Made by a program: the position numbers and the translations under genes. Source: Ilyomonas sp963790435 (GTDB taxonomy: Bacteria; Bacteroidota; Bacteroidia; Chitinophagales; Chitinophagaceae). Taken from it: a DNA stretch of 64,000 nucleotides. Location of the stretch: contig CAWBOI010000001.1 of NCBI GenBank assembly GCA_963790435.1, forward strand, positions 806,001-870,000, read 5' to 3'. Positions 8,286 to 16,802 of the stretch are shown here, piece after piece; the first letter of the stretch is position 1, and the number at the start of each line of letters is the position of its first letter. Below the pieces are notes generated by a model. The model saw only the letters and a program-made list of their open reading frames with translations. It had not been told where the DNA came from and ran no database searches.

Positions 8286-9881
8286 TTATTTTCCCAACAC
8301 TTCCAATGCTTTTTTTATCATCGCATCGGCCGGATTCACCATCTCAAAATAGCCTTCAGTTCTAAACATTTGCCGTGCTAAATAAGCTGGCAGCCTTTGC
8401 AACACTTGTTCTTTGGCAGTTGGCGAAACATTGTTCAAAGCAATGCTGTCACGTGCAGCAAACTGCAAAAGATCAGCCCAGCTAAATTTGTTTTCGGTGT
8501 ATTGCTCCTTCAACTCTTGTGGTGTTTTTATTTTATCCAACGCGGTTTTGTTTTGCACAAAAAAATGATAAATGTAATTGCTGATGGTGCCTTTGTAAAA
8601 CAGATCAGCAACCGCTTTCGGTTGTGCCGTTGTATCGAACGGAACAAAGATGTCTGGCGTAATGCCACCGCCGCCATACACAATTTTTCCCAATGGTGTT
8701 TTGAAAGGATGCGTGGTGGGTTTGGTAGTATCGCCAACCACCACTTCGCCATTGTGAAAGCGTTGAATCAGTTCTTCTTCATAAGCATCTTTTCCCTTGT
8801 TGTAAGGCTTTTGAATGTTCCTGCCCAGCGGCGTATAATATCTTGCCACCGTAAGCCGCAAAGCACCGCCATTGCTTAAGTTGTATTGTTGTTGCACCAA
8901 GCCTTTTCCAAACGTTCGCCTGCCGATGATTGTAGCCCGGTCCCAATCCTGCAAAGCACCACTTAAAATTTCACTTGCCGAAGCCGATGTTTCATCAACC
9001 AATACTACCAGCTTTCCTTCTTCAAACAAGCCCTGCTTTTTGCAACGATATTCTTCACGTGGTTCTTTAGCTCCTTGCGTATAAACTACCAGTTTGTCAT
9101 CATTTAAAAACTCATCGGCAATGTTTACTGCCTGCGATAAAAAGCCGCCGCCATTGCCACGCAAATCGAGAATTAATTTTTGCAAACCCCCTTTTTTCAG
9201 TGTTTGCAAAGCAGCTACAAACTCACCGTAAGTAGTTTCGCCAAATTTATTAATGCGGATAAATCCAACCTGCGGCTCAATCATGTAATCAACATCAACC
9301 GAGGGCACGGGAATAGACGAACGTGTAACATTGAACGGCACAAATTTTCCATTGCGAAGCACCGTAATTTTTACAACCGTTCCTTCTGCTCCACGCAACA
9401 AACGGCGAACATCCTGCGGCAGAATGTTTCTGCCGGTCATAGATACGGTATCGTTTATTTTTATCAATTTATCACCGGCTTCAATTCCGGCTTTCTCACT
9501 CGGTCCACCCGGAAGAACATTGATTACATTGATGGTATCACTGAAAATTTGGAACTCTACGCCAATGCCTTCAAAATTGCCTTGCAGATCTTCATTTACC
9601 GTTTGTAAATCTCGGGGTGGAATGTACACGGAATGCGGATCGAGATGCGCCAGCATATCGTTGATGGCATCGTCTTTCAGGCTATCGGTACTTACATTGT
9701 CAACATACTTTTGCTGAATCAATTTTAAGATTTCCTGTAAAGCAGAAGTATTGTTGTTATTGATAAAAAACGTTGAAGCGCCTGCTGTATTCTGTCTTAA
9801 TTTATAACCGATTGACATGCCCCCCACCATCGTAACGGCGAATAGCAAAGGCAGCCAAACCTGCAATTTTTTACTTCCCAT
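8286..9881 (-). CDS. S41 family C-terminal processing protease (CtpA-like), periplasmic
   Basis: 531 residues. An N-terminal hydrophobic segment (WLPLLFAVTMVGGMSIGY, ~9-26) anchors or exports it. A PDZ domain spans ~95-185 (GNFEGIGVEFQ, AGDKLIKIND), then the protease core: LDLRGNGGG (238-246), the serine region ETSASASEI (297-305) and the general-base Lys in TFGKG (K326). These proteases trim C-termini of envelope proteins. The start faces the amino-sugar kinase gene divergently with a 79-base gap, and its own terminator follows. Confidence 0.92.
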   Translation of the reverse strand: MGSKKLQVWLPLLFAVTMVGGMSIGYKLRQNTAGASTFFINNNNTSALQEILKLIQQKYVDNVSTDSLKDDAINDMLAHLDPHSVYIPPRDLQTVNEDLQGNFEGIGVEFQIFSDTINVINVLPGGPSEKAGIEAGDKLIKINDTVSMTGRNILPQDVRRLLRGAEGTVVKITVLRNGKFVPFNVTRSSIPVPSVDVDYMIEPQVGFIRINKFGETTYGEFVAALQTLKKGGLQKLILDLRGNGGGFLSQAVNIADEFLNDDKLVVYTQGAKEPREEYRCKKQGLFEEGKLVVLVDETSASASEILSGALQDWDRATIIGRRTFGKGLVQQQYNLSNGGALRLTVARYYTPLGRNIQKPYNKGKDAYEEELIQRFHNGEVVVGDTTKPTTHPFKTPLGKIVYGGGGITPDIFVPFDTTAQPKAVADLFYKGTISNYIYHFFVQNKTALDKIKTPQELKEQYTENKFSWADLLQFAARDSIALNNVSPTAKEQVLQRLPAYLARQMFRTEGYFEMVNPADAMIKKALEVLGK

Positions 9882-9960
9882 AAATTGTTGTTCTTTGCAC
9901 CCACTCTTAAAAACGCGAATATCTTACAGTTTACCGAAAAGGATTTTAAAATTTATTCAA

Positions 9961-10803
9961 ATGGCTGCAACGTTGATTGCGGATAGCGGAGCCACCAAAT
10001 GCGAATGGTGTTGGTTGCAGGACAACGAACGAAAAACGATTATCACCACCGGCATCAATGCTTATTTTTTGTCAAAACAAAACATCATTCAGTTGTTGCA
10101 AACGGAACTGTTGCCACAGTTGAACGGTTCTTCACCTGAAGAAGTTTTCTTTTATGGAGCGGGTTTAGGAAACGCCGACAACAAAAAAGCAGTAGAAGCC
10201 TTGTTGAAAGAAATTTTTGCAAAAGCAAAAGTGGCTGTAGAAACCGATATGGTTGCGGCTGCACGTGCGGCTTGTGGCAACAGCAAAGGCATCGTTTGCA
10301 TTTTAGGAACCGGCAGCAATTCATGTTATTACAATGGAAAAAAAATAGTGAAGAACATCGCAGGCATTGGCTTCATTTTGGGCGATGAAGGCAGCGGTGC
10401 TTATTTGGGTAAGAAAGTAGTGCAACATTATCTGTACAACACATTCGACGATGATCTTCGCGCTCGCTTTGATGCCCAGTTTGTAACCACGCCAAAAGAA
10501 ATTTTGGAGAATGTTTACAGCAAGCCATTGCCCAACCGTTATCTCGCATCGTTCACCGTTTTTTTAGCGCAAAACCGGGGTCATTACATGGTTGAAAATA
10601 TTTTGGAAGATGGCCTGAACGATTTCTTTTTTCAGCATTTGTGTAAGTTTAAAGAAAGCTGGCAACTGCCTATTCATTTTGTTGGCGGCGTGGCTTTTGT
10701 TTTTGCAGATATTTTGAAAGAATTATGCAAGACCTATCAGTTTGAAATGGGCACCATAATGAAGAATCCAATGGAAGGATTAAGCCGTTTTCACAATAAA
10801 TAA
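9961..10803 (+). CDS. BadF/BadG-type amino-sugar kinase (GlcNAc or MurNAc kinase)
   Basis: 280 residues. The N-terminal phosphate loop LIADSGATKCEW is the BadF/BcrA ATPase and N-acetylglucosamine kinase signature; ILGTGSNSCYYNG and GFILGDEGSGAYLGK form the second nucleotide loop and the sugar-side motif. The start at 9961 places that loop 5 residues in; upstream starts run into the divergent protease leader. MurQ follows 130 bases later. Known MurNAc kinases (MurK) belong to this family and pair with MurQ, so a MurNAc-6-phosphate route is likely, although GlcNAc kinase activity alone is possible. Confidence 0.85.
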   Translation: MAATLIADSGATKCEWCWLQDNERKTIITTGINAYFLSKQNIIQLLQTELLPQLNGSSPEEVFFYGAGLGNADNKKAVEALLKEIFAKAKVAVETDMVAAARAACGNSKGIVCILGTGSNSCYYNGKKIVKNIAGIGFILGDEGSGAYLGKKVVQHYLYNTFDDDLRARFDAQFVTTPKEILENVYSKPLPNRYLASFTVFLAQNRGHYMVENILEDGLNDFFFQHLCKFKESWQLPIHFVGGVAFVFADILKELCKTYQFEMGTIMKNPMEGLSRFHNK

Positions 10804-10933
10804 TCCAGGCTTTTACAAGGGCTGCTTTTCGCTTTTACTAATAATTTTTTCGCTCAATCTGCATTATTTGTGCGAGACTGATTTGAAAAACACAATTTTG
10901 CAGTTTCAACAAATCATTGAACGATTTTTTAGA

Positions 10934-11749
10934 ATGAATAACTTTACGAAAACTACTGAACAACCCTCTTTATACCGGCATTTAGAAAAGATGAGCATTA
11001 CAGAAATTGTAACGCACATTAATGAAGAAGATAAGAAAGTAGCCGTAGCTGTTGAAGCAGCTTTACCACAAATTATAAAGCTGATAGAAGCCACTGCCGA
11101 CCGAATGTTAGCCGGTGGCAGATTGTTTTATATCGGCGCAGGTGCCAGTGGAAGAACAGGCGTATTGGATGCCAGTGAATGTCCGCCAACCTATGGCGTT
11201 CCGCAAAGTTTGGTAACAGGCGTAATTGCCGGTGGCACTCTTGCCATTACAGAAGCCGTTGATAGAGCAGAGGACAGTGAAACGCAAGGCTGGCTTGACT
11301 TACAGCACAGAGGCATTAGAGAGAATGATGTAGTGATTGGCATTGCAGCAAGCGGCACAACACCTTATGTTTTGGGTGCTTTACAAACCTGCAATGAACA
11401 CAACATTGTAACCGGCGGCATTGTGTGCAATGCCGGAAGTCCGTTGGCTTTGCTGGCACAATATCCGGTGGAAGTAGTGGTAGGTCCTGAGTTTGTAACG
11501 GGTAGTACGCGCATGAAAAGTGGCACTGCACAAAAAATGATCTTAAACATGATTTCTACAACAGTAATGATTCAGTTAGGCAGGGTGAAAGACAACCAAA
11601 TGGTGAACATGCAACTTACTAATGAAAAGCTCCTCGACCGCGGCACCCGCATGATAATGCAACAACTGCAATGGAACAATTATGAAGAAGCCAAGCAATT
11701 GTTAGTAAAGCACGGAAGTGTAGCCGAAGCTGTGAAAGCAGGCATGTAA
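10934..11749 (+). CDS. murQ: N-acetylmuramic acid 6-phosphate etherase
   Basis: 271 residues. It cleaves the lactyl ether of MurNAc-6-phosphate to give GlcNAc-6-phosphate and D-lactate in cell-wall recycling. The SIS-domain signature GAGASGRTGVLDASECPPTYG begins at residue 68. Glu82 and Glu113 correspond to the two catalytic glutamates known in E. coli MurQ (Glu83, Glu114). VVGPEFVTGSTRMKSGTAQK later is also typical. The start at 10934 gives MNNFTKTTEQPSLYRHLEKM, the family N-terminus; an in-frame ATG 66 bases upstream adds unrelated sequence. Likely co-transcribed with the kinase. Confidence 0.93.
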   Translation: MNNFTKTTEQPSLYRHLEKMSITEIVTHINEEDKKVAVAVEAALPQIIKLIEATADRMLAGGRLFYIGAGASGRTGVLDASECPPTYGVPQSLVTGVIAGGTLAITEAVDRAEDSETQGWLDLQHRGIRENDVVIGIAASGTTPYVLGALQTCNEHNIVTGGIVCNAGSPLALLAQYPVEVVVGPEFVTGSTRMKSGTAQKMILNMISTTVMIQLGRVKDNQMVNMQLTNEKLLDRGTRMIMQQLQWNNYEEAKQLLVKHGSVAEAVKAGM

Positions 11750-11837
11750 TCAATGCATGAATGCTTTGGATTAATTATTTTTTAATCTTTTTTTAAGGTT
11801 AAAAAATTGCGCTAACTTGCCTCTCAAAATCCTATCT

Positions 11838-13082
11838 ATGTACAAAACTCTACTCTCTGTTTTTTCAGTTCCAGTTCTATTCGCCACATTTCAAACCGCA
11901 GAAGCACAAACTTCAACTGCGTTTGCCATTACCGGCGAAAGCAAAGGCAGCGTGAACTGGTCGGTAATCCGTGAAATTGATTTAACCACTGGTGCGTTGG
12001 TAAGAAACATTTACTTACCGGCTTCACAGAAACCTGCGCAAATTGATGCAGCAACTGGCAAAGAAATCGCTTACGATCCAACCATTGCTGCAAAAGAAAG
12101 TGCATCTACCTGCACCTGTCAGCCACCTTCACTGGCTGCGGCAACGGCTTATGATGCAAAACAAAAACGCTTGTACTTCACCACTTTGTTTGGCAACGAT
12201 TTGCAGTACATTGATGTTACGAGGAAAGAACTGAAAGTGTATCATGTTACGGCTCAAAAACTAAAGCCATTTCCTTCCTCTCCGGGCGAAGGAGACAACA
12301 TTACACGCATGGTGTTTGGCGCCGATGGCAACGGTTATGCCATCACCAACAACGGCAATCATTTCATTCGTTTTACTACGGGTAAAAATGTTACGATTAC
12401 CGATTTGGGCGATCTGATTGACAAACCGAATAATACCGTTAGCATACATACGCAACCTGCCAGTTGGGGTGGTGATCTTGTGGCTGATGATGCGGGCAGT
12501 TTATATCTGTTTACCATAGCAGGGCATGTGTTTACCATCAATCCTGCAACCAAAGAAGCCGAGTTTCTTGGAACGGTTCAAAACTTACCAAAAGGCTTCA
12601 GCATCAACGCTGCCGCAGTGAACAAGGAAGGCGGCGTAACGGTTGCCAGTTCAACTGATGCAAGCCAGTATTTTACTATAGACATAAAAACGCTGAAAGC
12701 TACACCTGTTGTGGCTTCTAACAATTTTTACAATGCTTCGGATTTTGCTAACAGCAACTTGTTGATAACCGGTAAATCATCCAACAAAAAAACAAATCCA
12801 GTTGTTATTGTTAAGACTAATGAAGTAGTAAATGTGTATCCGAATCCGGTTAAAAACAAACTTATTAATTTGTATTTCAATGGCTCATTGCAAGGCAAAC
12901 ATGCGCTTGAGGTAGTAGATGTAAGTGGTAGAAGAATCGCTTTAAAAACGGTTGAACTGGATGCGAGAAGTAGTTCTCAAACCATTCAGTTGCCCCATTC
13001 AACAACTGCCGGAATGTATATTGTGCATGTATTAAACATGAGCAACAGCAAAGTGTTTACAGGTAATGTTGTGGTTGAGTAA
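11838..13082 (+). CDS. Secreted protein with T9SS type A C-terminal sorting domain
   Basis: 414 residues. A signal peptide (YKTLLSVFSVPVLFATFQTAEAQ) precedes repeats with a beta-propeller feel (TTGALVRNIYL, KRLYFTTLFGNDLQYIDV, GADGNGYAITNNGNH). The last ~75 residues match the type IX sorting domain: VYPNPVKNKLINLYF, LEVVDVSGRRI, TAGMYIVHV, a final KVFTGNVVVE. It should pass the inner membrane by Sec and the outer membrane by the T9SS and end on the surface or outside. No enzyme motif is visible, so the role is unknown. A terminator follows at 13192-13223. Confidence 0.85.
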   Translation: MYKTLLSVFSVPVLFATFQTAEAQTSTAFAITGESKGSVNWSVIREIDLTTGALVRNIYLPASQKPAQIDAATGKEIAYDPTIAAKESASTCTCQPPSLAAATAYDAKQKRLYFTTLFGNDLQYIDVTRKELKVYHVTAQKLKPFPSSPGEGDNITRMVFGADGNGYAITNNGNHFIRFTTGKNVTITDLGDLIDKPNNTVSIHTQPASWGGDLVADDAGSLYLFTIAGHVFTINPATKEAEFLGTVQNLPKGFSINAAAVNKEGGVTVASSTDASQYFTIDIKTLKATPVVASNNFYNASDFANSNLLITGKSSNKKTNPVVIVKTNEVVNVYPNPVKNKLINLYFNGSLQGKHALEVVDVSGRRIALKTVELDARSSSQTIQLPHSTTAGMYIVHVLNMSNSKVFTGNVVVE

Positions 13083-13191
13083 AAGCCAGGATTTTATAAA
13101 ATGATTCTGATTCGGCTGATTGAATAATTAGAGTAAAAACAAATCTTGCAGTTTCGTATGTAATAAACAATTTCAGTTCTTACTCATACTC

Positions 13192-13223
13192 AAAAAGTTC
13201 TGCATTAAACGGCAGAACTTTTT
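13192..13223 (+). terminator. Intrinsic terminator after the T9SS protein
   Basis: AAAAAGTTCTGC (13192-13203) pairs with GCAGAACTTTTT (13212-13223) around an 8-base loop, and the T-run continues to 13224. It stops transcription before rlmB. Confidence 0.85.
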
Positions 13224-13274
13224 TGTTTTATTTTGTTGCCAAATCAAGCGTTACAATTGTTGTAAAAAGATACA

Positions 13275-14063
13275 ATGCAAAGAAAAGAACCATTTCAGAA
13301 AAGTCCGTTTTACCAATCCAAGAGGAACATCGTTGCAGGCCGCAATCCGGTGATAGAAGCCTTGCGTTCAAATCAACTGATAGACAAAATTTTGTTGTTC
13401 AAAAACGCAAGTGGTGAAGCGGTAAACGAGATTAGATTATTGGCAAAACAAGCCAATGTTCCCATACAATTTGTACCGATTGAAAAACTAAACACCACCA
13501 CCAACATTCAACACCAGGGTGTGGTTGCACTGAAAGCAAGCGTGCAATATCAGGATTTGCAGCAAGTGATTGATTGGGTGAATGCAAACGGTGAAACGCC
13601 CTTGTTTTTGATGCTGGATGGCGTTACGGACGTGCGCAACATTGGAGCTATTGCAAGAAGTGCTGTATGTTGTGGAGCACAGGCAATGATTATTGCAGAA
13701 AAAGGTGTTGGTGCATTGAATGAAGAAGCAATAAAAAGTAGTGCCGGCGCTTTAGAAAAGCTACAAATCTGCAGAGTAAGCAATCTGCTGAAAGCTGCAG
13801 AAACAATGCATTTAAACGGTTTCGCAGTATTTTCAAGTGAAATGAATGCGGGAAAAAAAATTTATGAAATAGAGGCAACAGTGCCCTGTTGTTTTGTAAT
13901 GGGTGGCGAAGAAAGAGGCGTTTCCAAAAGCATTTCTGATGTGGCAGATGAACAGTTTTCTATACCCATGGCAAGCGGTTTCGATTCGTTTAACGTATCG
14001 GTAGCAGCCGGTATTATTTTATATGAGGCGATGAAACAAAGGGATGTACAAAATGGAAAATAA
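13275..14063 (+). CDS. rlmB: 23S rRNA 2'-O-methyltransferase of the TrmH/SpoU (RlmB) family
   Basis: 262 residues, the normal length for RlmB. An N-terminal substrate domain (IVAGRNPVIEALRSNQLIDKI) precedes the knotted SPOUT domain with motif 1 LDGVTDVRNIGAIARSA, motif 2 FVMGGEERGVSKSI and motif 3 IPMASGFDSFNVSVAAGIILYE. It probably methylates the 2'-OH of G2251 in 23S rRNA. The 3' end overlaps the HMG-CoA lyase start by 11 bases, and GSCFA follows at once, so three genes form one transcript. Confidence 0.9.
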   Translation: MQRKEPFQKSPFYQSKRNIVAGRNPVIEALRSNQLIDKILLFKNASGEAVNEIRLLAKQANVPIQFVPIEKLNTTTNIQHQGVVALKASVQYQDLQQVIDWVNANGETPLFLMLDGVTDVRNIGAIARSAVCCGAQAMIIAEKGVGALNEEAIKSSAGALEKLQICRVSNLLKAAETMHLNGFAVFSSEMNAGKKIYEIEATVPCCFVMGGEERGVSKSISDVADEQFSIPMASGFDSFNVSVAAGIILYEAMKQRDVQNGK

Positions 14064-14934
14064 CACATCAGGCAATAACCTGAAAGCTTTACAATTGATA
14101 GAATGCCCGCGCGATGCAATGCAAGGCTGGCCGCATTTTATTGATACAAAAACAAAAGCAGCTTACATCAATCAGCTCTTGAAAGTTGGGTTTGATACCA
14201 TTGATTTTGGAAGCTTTGTTTCACCCAAAGCCATTCCGCAAATGAAGGATACAAAAGAAGTGTTGCAAAACCTCGAAATACAAGACGAGAGTACAAAATT
14301 GCTCACAATTGTTGCCAACCTTCGTGGCGCAGAGGAAGCGGCGGTTTATGATGAAATCAGTTACATTGGTTTTCCGTTTTCCATCTCTCCTACTTTTCAA
14401 ATGCGGAATACCAATTCAACCATCGAAGAAAGTTTGCACACCGTTGATGCGATACAAGAAATTTGTGCAAAACAAAACAAGCAGCTTGTTATTTATTTAA
14501 GCATGGGTTTCGGAAACCCTTACGATGATGAATATAACGAAGATGTGTTGCTCCATTTTGCCAATGTAATTGCCAACAAAAACATCAGCATCATTTCTTT
14601 ATCCGATACCGTTGGCGTGGCAATGCCCGAGCAAATCAAAATTGCATTTTCAACTTTAATTCCTCAATACCCTACTATCACTTTCGGTGCACATTTTCAT
14701 ACTACGCAAGCCAACTATAAAGAAAAGCTGAAAGCCGCACTGGATGCGGGCTGCAGGCGTTTCGATGGTACTATTAAAGGCATTGGTGGCTGCCCGATGG
14801 CAGGCAACGATTTAGTAGGAAACATGCCTACCGAGCTGATGATTGATTATTTGGAAACGCTCGATTTTTATACCCATATCAATCATGCTGAATTAAACAA
14901 AAGCATTGAGATGGCGAATCAAATTTTTGTGTAA
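14053..14934 (+). CDS. Hydroxymethylglutaryl-CoA lyase
   Basis: 293 residues, TIM-barrel of the HMGL-like family. It cleaves HMG-CoA to acetoacetate and acetyl-CoA in leucine breakdown. LIECPRDAMQGWPHFI matches the family opening (ExPRDGxQ), FGSFVSPKAIPQM is the metal and substrate loop, HFHTTQAN carries the metal-binding His pair, and IGGCPMAGNDLVGNMPTE is the catalytic Cys loop, with MAGND where YAKGA is usual. I prefer ATG at 14053; the ATG at 14044 adds three residues. No other leucine-degradation gene is adjacent, and the acyl-CoA dehydrogenase at 17.8 kb is separate. Confidence 0.88.
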   Translation: MENNTSGNNLKALQLIECPRDAMQGWPHFIDTKTKAAYINQLLKVGFDTIDFGSFVSPKAIPQMKDTKEVLQNLEIQDESTKLLTIVANLRGAEEAAVYDEISYIGFPFSISPTFQMRNTNSTIEESLHTVDAIQEICAKQNKQLVIYLSMGFGNPYDDEYNEDVLLHFANVIANKNISIISLSDTVGVAMPEQIKIAFSTLIPQYPTITFGAHFHTTQANYKEKLKAALDAGCRRFDGTIKGIGGCPMAGNDLVGNMPTELMIDYLETLDFYTHINHAELNKSIEMANQIFV

Positions 14935-15933
14935 ATGCAGTTTCAAATTCCGATACAAATTCAACGTCTTGATCCTCCTGTCAATTATCAGAATAAATTG
15001 CTACTGATTGGTTCTTGTTTTACTGAACACATCGGTAATTATTTGTCGAATGTAAAATTTACGGTGCTACAAAACCCGAACGGAATTCTGTTTGATCCCC
15101 TTAGCGTTTGCAGAAGTTTGATCAGTTATGTTGATAACAAACAATATACTGCAGATGATTTATTTTATCACAATGAAGTCTGGCATAGCTGGCAACATCA
15201 CAGCCGCTTTTCGCATCCGCAAAAAGAAGAAGTGCTACAAAAAATAAATGCTTCACAACAGGAAACACATCATTTTTTGAAAGCAACCGATTGGCTGATC
15301 ATTACATTGGGTTCATCATTTGCTTACCGGTTTGCTTATGATGATACCAATCTTAATGCAATCAAAAACAATTACGTCGCTAACTGCCATAAAGCACCTC
15401 AGAAGCTATTCAATAAACATCTTTGCACCATTGAAGAAACCGTTACAGCTTTGGATGGTGCTTTATTTCGTTTGTTTCATTTCAATCCAAAACTAAACAT
15501 CATTTTCACCATTAGCCCGGTTCGGCATTTGCGTGATGGCGTGATTGAAAACAACAGAAGCAAAGCGCGTTTGCTGGAAGCTGTCCATCATTTAGTAAAT
15601 AAATTTAGGGGGCTGCACTACTTTCCGGCGTATGAATTGGTGATTGATGTGCTGCGCGATTATCGCTTTTACGATATTGATATGGCGCATCCCAACTACG
15701 CAGCTACGCAGTTTGTAATAGAGCATTTTTTTGAGTGTTGTGTTGATGCAAAAGGAAGAGAATTATCCGAAGAGATCAGGAAAATTATGATTGCCAAAAA
15801 CCACAAACCTTTTAATGCGGCTTCGCAACAACACAAGCAATTTCTGGCTTCGTATAGGAGTAAAGTACAAACCTTGCAACAACAGCATCCTTACCTTGAT
15901 TTTGGCAGGGAATTGCGCTATTTTACAACATAA
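14935..15933 (+). CDS. GSCFA domain protein
   Basis: 332 residues. The motif that names the family is near the N-terminus as LLIGSCFTEHIG, with NPNGILFDPLS, WLIITLGSSFAYRF and FTISPVRHLRDG further on; this resembles an SGNH/GDSL-type hydrolase fold with Ser in GSCF. The substrate is not known. The ATG follows the TAA of the HMG-CoA lyase directly. It ends at 15933 in front of a stem-loop that serves both strands. Confidence 0.85.
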   Translation: MQFQIPIQIQRLDPPVNYQNKLLLIGSCFTEHIGNYLSNVKFTVLQNPNGILFDPLSVCRSLISYVDNKQYTADDLFYHNEVWHSWQHHSRFSHPQKEEVLQKINASQQETHHFLKATDWLIITLGSSFAYRFAYDDTNLNAIKNNYVANCHKAPQKLFNKHLCTIEETVTALDGALFRLFHFNPKLNIIFTISPVRHLRDGVIENNRSKARLLEAVHHLVNKFRGLHYFPAYELVIDVLRDYRFYDIDMAHPNYAATQFVIEHFFECCVDAKGRELSEEIRKIMIAKNHKPFNAASQQHKQFLASYRSKVQTLQQQHPYLDFGRELRYFTT

Positions 15934-15935
15934 AA

Positions 15936-15964
15936 AAGCCAATACACTTTTAGTGCATTGGCTT
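15936..15964 (-). terminator. Stem-loop terminator, best oriented for the minus-strand small transcript
   Basis: AAGCCAATACAC (15936-15947) and GTGCATTGGCTT (15953-15964) pair at 11 of 12 positions. Read on the minus strand the stem is followed by TTTT; on the plus strand there is no T-run until ~15988, after a second stem TCCGCC/GGCGGA (15966-15981). So it ends the small unit at 16007-16113 and may also help end the GSCFA transcript. Confidence 0.7.
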
Positions 15965-16006
15965 ATCCGCCACGCGGCGGACAGATTATTTTTTGGAGAA
16001 GCCCGG

Positions 16007-16054
16007 TTAGGCGATACTAACCGAAGGCGTCCATGAACTATCTGTAGATTGCAT
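16007..16054 (-). CDS. 15-codon small ORF with a perfect Shine-Dalgarno site
   Basis: Minus-strand ATG at 16054 encodes MQSTDSSWTPSVSIA and a TAA at 16007-16009. AGGAGG (16060-16065) lies 5 bases upstream of the ATG, which is unusual here because nearly all other genes lack an SD. A promoter-like TTTG-N20-TATCTTTA lies at 16082-16113, and a terminator follows at 15936-15964, so a transcript of roughly 140 bases is predicted. The stop codon sits in a small inverted repeat (CGGTTAG/CTAACCG). It could be a small peptide, a leader, or an sRNA that is also translated. No family recognised. Confidence 0.45.
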   Translation of the reverse strand: MQSTDSSWTPSVSIA

Positions 16055-16081
16055 GAATACCTCCTTTTCTTTGGTGAGTTG

Positions 16082-16113
16082 TAAAGATAAAAAATTCTCA
16101 GTTTTAGAGCAAA
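16082..16113 (-). promoter_or_regulatory. Bacteroidota-type promoter for the small ORF
   Basis: Minus-strand TTTG (16110-16113), 20-base spacer, TATCTTTA (16082-16089); one mismatch to TTTG-N19-21-TAnnTTTG. The predicted start near 16075 leaves ~20 bases to the ATG, including the SD. Confidence 0.55.
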
Positions 16114-16161
16114 TCAATTTCTTGTTTTTAACGATAAAATTGATACTTATTTTTTCAAAAG

Positions 16162-16461
16162 TTATGACATGCTGAACGTGTTGATGTATAAAGAATTTTC
16201 TTTATCAACATATTCGTTTTTGATGTGCCAGTCAAGCACTATAAATGTTTGCTTTCCGGTTTTTGTGGCACCACAAAACAACATCAGTTTGTATCCATTG
16301 CCTTCTTTGGTAAAAAGAAGTTCTTTGTTTTCAAACATATAACCAAGGCAACTTTCAAAAAGTTGCGTAGAATAAATGATAGTATTGTTTTGCTTTTTGA
16401 TGAACACTTTTGCGTTAAAAACAAACCCGTTATAGTTGAATGTTACAATAAATTTTTTCAT
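16162..16461 (-). CDS. Hypothetical protein, 99 residues
   Basis: MKKFIVTFNYNGFVFNAKVF..., no signal peptide, no membrane helix and no motif I recognise. The composition (aromatic and Lys-rich, alternating hydrophobic residues) suggests a small beta-rich cytoplasmic protein. It begins with a clear ATG in an A-rich context and lies alone between the small ORF unit and an intergenic gap. It may be real, but I cannot assign a family. Confidence 0.5.
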   Translation of the reverse strand: MKKFIVTFNYNGFVFNAKVFIKKQNNTIIYSTQLFESCLGYMFENKELLFTKEGNGYKLMLFCGATKTGKQTFIVLDWHIKNEYVDKENSLYINTFSMS

Positions 16462-16802
16462 GCTGTTGTTTTTAGTTTTGATAAAATAAAATTATAACAA
16501 CAGTGAGACTGTAAACATTATAATGCGATTAATTTGTTTTAAAAAGTGCTTAAAAGATTTACATTCTTACTAACAAACGTTCATGTAGACAATCGTCTTT
16601 ACCAACATTAACTGGTTTGTTTTTACCCGATAATTTGTAACTGGTACTGCAAAAAGTTAGACGTTAAACGAATAGTTGTGTTCAATTTTATTGCAAAACG
16701 AAACTGTATTAAACCGCTATCAATCAATAATAAATAGCAAGCAGATTGATGAAGAAGTTTTGGTACAAGAGATGGTTTGAATAAATAAAAACTACATCGG
16801 GG
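16462..16802. other. Intergenic region, possible gene remnant
   Basis: 341 bases without a full gene. A core motif copy, GTTTGTTTTT, is at 16616-16625. At ~16675-16780 on the plus strand a 30-35 codon frame reads like protein (NETVLNRYQSIINS, QIDEEVLVQEMV) and ends in TGA but has no start, so it may be the tail of a decayed gene. Nothing else is supported. Confidence 0.3.

Noticed and set aside
8397..8879. A long plus-strand open frame (160 codons) inside the S41 protease gene
   Set aside because: It is antisense to a fully supported protease reading frame, has no family motif and no promoter or ribosome site.
16675..16780. A small gene in the gap before the RsmI-like methylase
   Set aside because: About 30-35 codons look protein-like but there is no start codon or promoter; treated as a possible remnant only.
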